Shown here: positions 59,886-64,000 of the stretch, piece by piece
Position numbering within the stretch: position 1 is the stretch's first letter
Layout: each line of letters starts with the position of its first letter
The notes under the pieces: generated by a model
The model's input: only the letters and a program-made list of their open reading frames with translations
What the model was told of the DNA's origin: nothing
The model's database searches: none
Assembly (NCBI RefSeq): GCF_000773975.1
Contig: NZ_JRUQ01000007.1
Location: 36,199-100,198 of the forward strand
DNA: 64,000 nt
Source: Erwinia typographi
GTDB taxonomy: Bacteria > Pseudomonadota > Gammaproteobacteria > Enterobacterales > Enterobacteriaceae
Reading direction: 5' to 3'
Translations under genes and position numbers: made by a program

Positions 59886-60533
59886 TCATTGCACCTTCAC
59901 CAGCGTCAGCCGGTTGCCGTAAACCGCGCCGGTATCAATATAGTACTGGTTGTAGGCCACCAGTGGCTCCGTCAGCGGCGTATGGCCGAAATAGAAGGCA
60001 TCAGCGCCAGTGATAGTTTGCCCCTTCCCTTTTTGCAGCCGCTCAATGCGGCTGCGACTCCAGACAATCTGAGTTTCATCGACCTCAGCTCCCCAGGCAT
60101 AATGGGCAGCTGGATAATCGGCATGAGCAATAACGATAATGCGATCCTCAAGCTGAAGGTGCAGGATCAGCGGCAGATCGCGACAGCGGTTCAGTGCGTG
60201 CTTAGCTTCCATCATCGGCACGCCTTCCAGCTCGTAAAACCAGTCGCCCCCGTTAAACATCCATTGCTTGTGCGATCCGCTTGCCAGCGCGTTCAGCGCC
60301 ATCTCTTCATGATTGCCCCGCACGCAGCGAAACCACGGCTCATTCAGCAGCGCTAGGCAGGCCTGGCTGTCCGGCCCGCGATCGATTAAATCCCCTACTG
60401 AGATCAGCAAATCCTCTTGCGTATCGAAGCCCAGCGCCACCAGTTGCTCATTCAATAGCTGTCTGCAACCATGAAGATCGCCCACAATATAAATGTTTCG
60501 CCAGTTTTCACCGCTAAGATATTGATACAGCAT
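59886..60533 (-). CDS. pphA: Serine/threonine protein phosphatase PphA
   Basis: Metallophosphoesterase of the lambda-phosphatase type; E. coli PphA responds to heat and misfolded proteins. The 215-residue product (E. coli 218) has the metal motifs GDLHG at residues 18-22, GDLIDRG at 47-53 and RGNHE at 72-76, then HADYP and the late His in YFGHTPLTEP near residue 184. The start has no strong ribosome site (CAGGGTGGATC upstream). Confidence 0.94.
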   Translation of the reverse strand: MLYQYLSGENWRNIYIVGDLHGCRQLLNEQLVALGFDTQEDLLISVGDLIDRGPDSQACLALLNEPWFRCVRGNHEEMALNALASGSHKQWMFNGGDWFYELEGVPMMEAKHALNRCRDLPLILHLQLEDRIIVIAHADYPAAHYAWGAEVDETQIVWSRSRIERLQKGKGQTITGADAFYFGHTPLTEPLVAYNQYYIDTGAVYGNRLTLVKVQ

Positions 60534-60631
60534 GATCCACCCTGAGCTTTTTTTACCAAAAATATTGACAGTCCGTTTAAGGAATACGGTCTAAAGTATA
60601 GGCTATTCATAGAACGGGAATTCGTACGCTT

Positions 60632-60739
60632 ATGAACAACCGCAAACAGTTTTATCTCACGCTGGCGTTAATTACGGCAGGAAGCCTGTTAATTATTGAA
60701 GTGCTGGCACGGCTGGTGCATTTGATTATTGTAGGCTGA
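60632..60739 (+). CDS. 35-residue single-pass membrane peptide
   Basis: ATG AAC AAC CGC AAA opens a 35-codon frame ending in TGA. Five basic or polar residues are followed by one continuous hydrophobic helix and a final Ile-Val-Gly, the usual layout of small enterobacterial membrane peptides. It is divergent from pphA. ACGGGA lies about 13 bases before ATG, a little far. A GCCAGAC/GTCTGGC hairpin follows immediately. I cannot name it; similarity of length to E. coli YniD is not convincing. Confidence 0.6.
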   Translation: MNNRKQFYLTLALITAGSLLIIEVLARLVHLIIVG

Positions 60740-60743
60740 CAGC

Positions 60744-60763
60744 GCCAGACTTTCAGGTCTGGC
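60744..60763. terminator. Hairpin after the 35-residue ORF
   Basis: GCCAGAC and GTCTGGC form a 7-bp stem with a six-base loop, four bases after the stop; no T-run follows. Confidence 0.4.
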
Positions 60764-60791
60764 AACCTGCTGACGCTGCCGCTGAAGGGAG

Positions 60792-61091
60792 TTATTTCGT
60801 TTTTAGCGCGCGCGGATTTTTACTCAGCGAGGCTGTCCAGCTGTACTCTTTTACCTCACTCTCTTTCGCGGCTGATGCCTTACGCGGCTTCTTCGCAATC
60901 ACAGCCTTAGTGGTCTCTTTTACCACTCGGTCCTTCATTACCATCCGCTTGGCCTCTTTAAGGATCTCCTTTTCCTCTTTCTTGCTGGGCACATGGCTCA
61001 TCTTCTGCGTCAGGCTTTTCACCTTTGCCGCCACCAGCTCTTTTTCCGCTTCGGTGAACTGGTCGATCGAAATCTCTTTGTCGCTTTTCAT
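60792..61091 (-). CDS. Basic DUF3811-like protein (YjbD family)
   Basis: A 99-residue, strongly basic cytoplasmic protein. FTEAEKELVAAKVKSLTQ and KEEKEILKEAKRMVM in the N-terminal half and YSWTAS near residue 84 resemble the layout of E. coli YjbD (DUF3811), including the aromatic SWSA-like end. The central KKPRKASAAKE recalls histone-like tails. Start Met-Lys-Ser-Asp is preferred; an ATG 19 codons upstream has no ribosome site. Function unknown. Confidence 0.65.
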   Translation of the reverse strand: MKSDKEISIDQFTEAEKELVAAKVKSLTQKMSHVPSKKEEKEILKEAKRMVMKDRVVKETTKAVIAKKPRKASAAKESEVKEYSWTASLSKNPRALKTK

Positions 61092-61387
61092 CAGGTTGGC
61101 TCCAGGCCAGAACGGGGGACGCGAAATTCGCGTATCGTTGGTGCCCACTGAGGGTAGAGCGTTGGCGAAGGATAAACAAGATAAAGGGTAAAAACCTGCG
61201 GGTCTGGCTGGATTTCCTGCTCAAGCGGCTATTTCGCACGCTGCCCGCTGGCAATAATCGGTTGCAGGCCACCTTATCAGAAGTTAACAATTTTTCTGTA
61301 AGCTTTGCGGGAATCATGACACATTTATGCTGTCACATTCTCAATACCTGCCACGGCCACGCGGCTTTCTCACAACGGAGTCACTGA

Positions 61388-62224
61388 ATGACTGAGCAAC
61401 GCTCTTTCACAATCGGCAATTTGAAGGTAACCAAAATATGGGAACAGATGTTCAGCCTGCCGCAGGGGAAACTGTTTCCTGGTTCGGATGAAGACAACTC
61501 CGCCAGGCCTGATGATTTAGTTGCGATGAGCGTGCATAGCTGGCTGGTTGAAACGCCCAATCGCATCATGCTGATCGACACGGCTACCGGTAACGGCAAG
61601 GATCGCCCGTTTAGCCCCCTTTTCCATCGCCTGAACTCGCCCTGGATGGAGAACCTGGCTGCCGCTGGCATCGATCCTGCCGACGTGGACTACGTGCTGC
61701 ACACGCATTTGCATACCGATCATATCGGCTGGAACACGGTGGCAACCGGCGACGGCTGGATTCCGACCTTTCCCAATGCCGTCTGGGTTTGCCCGCAGGC
61801 CGAGGTGGATTTCCTGACCTCTCCGGCTGGCGCGGCGCGAAGGGTCATTTATGATGACAGTATTCAGCCGATTATTGACGCCCGTAGGCTGGTGACGCTG
61901 CCAGCCGAACTCACGGAATACCTGCCCGGTATTTTCTTCTACCCAACTCCGGGTCACAGTCCCGGCCATATGAGCATTGTTTTTGTGACAGGGTCACATA
62001 AAGTAATTTTCTGTGGCGATTTGATGCACTCCGCCATTCAGGTAGCCCATCCACAGTGGAACTCAATGTTCTGCGGCAACGGTCCATTAGCAGCCGACTC
62101 CCGCCGCTGGCTGCTGGATTTCGCCACGGCAGAGAATGCCACGGTCTTTACCAGTCACTTTGACCACTCCTCCGCCGGACGTATTACCAGAGAGAATGAT
62201 GCTTTTCGCTGGGAGTTTATTTGA
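61388..62224 (+). CDS. Lactonase-like metallo-beta-lactamase fold hydrolase (YtnP type)
   Basis: A 278-residue hydrolase with the complete dinuclear zinc site: HLHTDH at residues 107-112, His190 in PTPGHSPGH, Asp211 in FCGDLMHS and His257 in SHFDH. Conserved blocks WLVETPNRIMLIDTATGNG and WNTVATGDGWIPTFPNA resemble YtnP/AidC-like proteins, some of which open N-acyl-homoserine lactones. No signal peptide. CAACGGAG lies ten bases before ATG. It stands alone, facing an AT-rich gap on its right. Lactone activity is inferred from family only. Confidence 0.82.
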   Translation: MTEQRSFTIGNLKVTKIWEQMFSLPQGKLFPGSDEDNSARPDDLVAMSVHSWLVETPNRIMLIDTATGNGKDRPFSPLFHRLNSPWMENLAAAGIDPADVDYVLHTHLHTDHIGWNTVATGDGWIPTFPNAVWVCPQAEVDFLTSPAGAARRVIYDDSIQPIIDARRLVTLPAELTEYLPGIFFYPTPGHSPGHMSIVFVTGSHKVIFCGDLMHSAIQVAHPQWNSMFCGNGPLAADSRRWLLDFATAENATVFTSHFDHSSAGRITRENDAFRWEFI

Positions 62225-62644
62225 GGGGGAATGGCTGCCCGCTATGGCCTGACCTCAACCGGAGAGTATATTGAGCCAGGCCAGGGGCGGTCATCTTCGC
62301 CATTCGTGGAATGTCATCAAAGAGCTGTTGTTCACTCCAGCACCATTAATAATGTGAAGGCATCAGCGGCATTCACAGGATGAGTCATTTTTTTGTATTC
62401 TTTTAATAATCAGTAAATTACTGTTTTTATACCACAGGTTATATTTGCGATAAAGTTTGAACTGAATCACACTTCCATAAGAATAACTTACGTTATTGAA
62501 ACCAGACGCCCTTTGCCATCACTAAAACTTATCGTTGCGTGATTGGGAAAAAAGGCCAGCTCACTCCGCAAGGTTAACTGTGACGATGTCGCCTTTCAAA
62601 CGGTGGGCATGGTCTGTGTTTATCGTCTTTGTGGAGTATGCGTC
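62225..62644. other. AT-rich intergenic region before the effector-like gene
   Basis: About 420 bases with no gene and lower GC than the flanks, especially 62395-62540. It contains a HrpL-box-like sequence listed separately. No repeat, tRNA or insertion sequence is visible. Confidence 0.55.
62498..62525 (+). promoter_or_regulatory. HrpL-box-like sequence
   Basis: GAAACC, 15 bases, TCACTAA: this is the arrangement GGAACC-N15/16-CCACNNA used by the HrpL sigma factor in Erwinia, Pantoea and Pseudomonas, with one mismatch in each half. It would give a leader of about 113 bases before the effector-like ORF. A two-mismatch match can occur by chance. Confidence 0.4.
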
Positions 62645-64000
62645 ATGAGTCATTCTATAAATTCCGGGCATCAAAATCATTCCACCGTAACCAATAATGA
62701 TATTGAGTTAGCCAGTTTTGCCAGAACCAATAATGCCCCCGGGACCAGCGCTGCGGAAACAAATACTGTCCAGAGCCCGGCAGACAGAGCAAGACAGGAG
62801 GAAATCGGCAGAATTACTCATTATCTGCAACAGCAGTTTCCTGGAGGAGATGAAGAAGGCGGCATCAGAGGACTGATCGCAAATCGCGCCGGGATACTGC
62901 ATAACGAGATGCATCTGTCGCTGGATGACGTGAAGGATATGATCAACAAAGCCCACAAGCTGGACAGGATCACCTCTTCTATTGAAGGTGGCATGGGAGC
63001 CATTGGCTATGCCGCTTCCTCCGCGTTCCCCAAAGATACGGTCAATAAGCTGATGCTGGCCGCGCTAAGCTCGCATAATCTGCCCGGCGGCGCTTACGCA
63101 AGCGCATTTCTGTCTGGTGCATCTGGCGGCGGCGTTGCTGTCGCGATGAAAGCCTTACTGCAAAAACCCATTGAAAATGGCCTGAAGGACACCAAGTGGA
63201 TGGAGGCAGATCGGGATGCGCTCGAGCCAGCGATGCAGCGAATCATGGACAATCGTAATACCCATGAACATCAGCTAAAACACGCGATGATGGGGGGAAT
63301 GGGTTTTAATGCGCGTAATGTAGTGACCAATCTCGTCGTCGCGCCAGCGCTTCACAGCGCGGATAAAAGCCTCTCCTATAAGCAAGGGATCGCGCAAAAT
63401 CTCCCTGCGACACTCGGTGCCGGGGCGCTAAGCGGCGTTATCCAAAATACCCGGTTTGCCAATAAATTACATGGCCCCGAATTTTTGCTTGGACGCACCG
63501 ACTGGCGAGATCGCTGTCAGGCACTTCTTGATACCTCCGCGACGAAGCAAATGACCAGCGGTACTCTGGCCAGAGGAAAGGCAATGGTTAGCAACCTGCC
63601 GACCAAAGAAACCGCAGTAGGTATTTTAAAAAATACCATTTCACCGGTGCAATGGGCTGAAGATGCGGCACTTGCCGCCGGTCTGGGGGCGACTGATGTG
63701 GCGATGCTGGCAATGCGTTCCGCTATGGGAAGCGGCCCAGCAAGCTTTGCGGCTCAGCAGGCTATCGGTTTACTTCCCTCTGCACTTTCCTATGCGGCAC
63801 AGGGCGTCGCCGGCACCGAGATGAACAGGCTGGTGGGTGATAAGTACAATAATTTTATGGATTCTTTATTTGGGACCGGTAAAAGCAAGGACAAAGGCAA
63901 AGGACCAGCAGAAGCGGAAGAAGAGGCCGTCATTCAGCCTGAAGACAGAACCAACAGGATGTCGGGCGTGGATACGCATTCTCCGGCTGACATCGAAGCC
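62645..64000 (+). CDS. Effector-like secreted protein, 5' part (452 codons, runs off the window)
   Basis: The frame is open from ATG, with GGAG eight bases upstream, to the window edge without a stop. The first 50 residues are rich in Ser, Thr, Asn and Gln, with no acidic residue before Asp19, as in type III secretion signals, though the usual aliphatic residue at position 3 or 4 is absent. A soluble helical part (residues 45-112) precedes several Gly/Ala-rich, weakly hydrophobic helices (115-128, 150-172, 214-237, 254-266, 339-390), which could insert in membranes, then a Lys/Gly and Glu-rich linker (411-435). No catalytic motif is seen and I do not recognise the family. The single Cys is at 291. 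Confidence 0.7.
   Translation, partial: MSHSINSGHQNHSTVTNNDIELASFARTNNAPGTSAAETNTVQSPADRARQEEIGRITHYLQQQFPGGDEEGGIRGLIANRAGILHNEMHLSLDDVKDMINKAHKLDRITSSIEGGMGAIGYAASSAFPKDTVNKLMLAALSSHNLPGGAYASAFLSGASGGGVAVAMKALLQKPIENGLKDTKWMEADRDALEPAMQRIMDNRNTHEHQLKHAMMGGMGFNARNVVTNLVVAPALHSADKSLSYKQGIAQNLPATLGAGALSGVIQNTRFANKLHGPEFLLGRTDWRDRCQALLDTSATKQMTSGTLARGKAMVSNLPTKETAVGILKNTISPVQWAEDAALAAGLGATDVAMLAMRSAMGSGPASFAAQQAIGLLPSALSYAAQGVAGTEMNRLVGDKYNNFMDSLFGTGKSKDKGKGPAEAEEEAVIQPEDRTNRMSGVDTHSPADIEA

Noticed and set aside
60632..60739. Identification of the 35-residue peptide as YniD
   Set aside because: Length and layout agree, but residue similarity is too low and the genomic context is different.
60534..60791. 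SdsR/RyeA small RNA locus next to pphA
   Set aside because: In E. coli it lies beside pphA, but the characteristic terminator hairpin with a T-run is not present here.

Overview
The window reads as a core chromosomal segment of an enterobacterium, most likely an Erwiniaceae member (Erwinia/Pantoea type). Nearly every gene has a clear E. coli counterpart of almost the same length, and CspC appears identical to the E. coli protein as I remember it. The gene set differs from E. coli in telling ways: a solitary AmsG/WbaP-type exopolysaccharide priming transferase is present, and nhaB, mntP, mgrB, yebV and yebW are missing from their usual neighbourhoods. Placement is inferred from gene content and order; no database was searched.

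Layout from left to right: the first 11 bases look like the start of msrB, followed by gapA-yeaD, yeaE, mipA and the yeaGH stress-kinase pair behind a well-formed sigma-54 promoter (1-7.7 kb). Next come nhaP2, a small unknown gene, the wbaP-like transferase and a Bcr/CflA efflux gene (8-13.3 kb), then dadAX, spoVR-like ycgB, fadR and dsbB (13.3-19.4 kb). A tiny lipoprotein gene, ycgN-ycgM, a lytic transglycosylase, ycgL and minCDE follow (19.5-24.4 kb). From rnd-fadD to pphA (24.5-60.5 kb) the order follows the E. coli 40-41 min region: yeaY, tsaB, yoaA, yoaB, yoaH, pabB, nudL, sdaA, pdeD, yoaE, manXYZ, yobD, rlmA, cspC, yobF, yebO, yobH, kdgR, yebQ, htpX, prc, proQ, msrC, letAB, rsmF. The right end (60.6-64 kb) is accessory: a 35-residue membrane peptide, a DUF3811-like basic protein, a lactonase-like metallo-hydrolase, an AT-rich gap and the first 452 codons of a secreted-effector-like protein running off the window.

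Functional groups: central carbon and amino-acid metabolism (gapA, sdaA, dadAX, pabB, manXYZ), fatty-acid control (FadR with a matching operator in the fadD promoter), envelope and redox maintenance (dsbB, mipA, prc, htpX, letAB, lytic transglycosylase, yeaY), RNA and translation (rnd, rlmA, rsmF, proQ, cspC, tsaB), cell division placement (minCDE) and second-messenger turnover (pdeD).

Most interesting items: (1) the right-edge effector-like gene with an upstream near-match to a HrpL box; (2) a 52-codon upstream ORF whose stop overlaps the yoaE start as TAATG; (3) the unlinked wbaP with an in-frame hydrophobic upstream extension; (4) three accessory hydrolases inserted in conserved neighbourhoods; (5) small genes missed by simple ORF calling (yobF, a 54-residue lipoprotein, a 35-residue membrane peptide). 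I saw no tRNA, rRNA, CRISPR array, insertion sequence or prophage.
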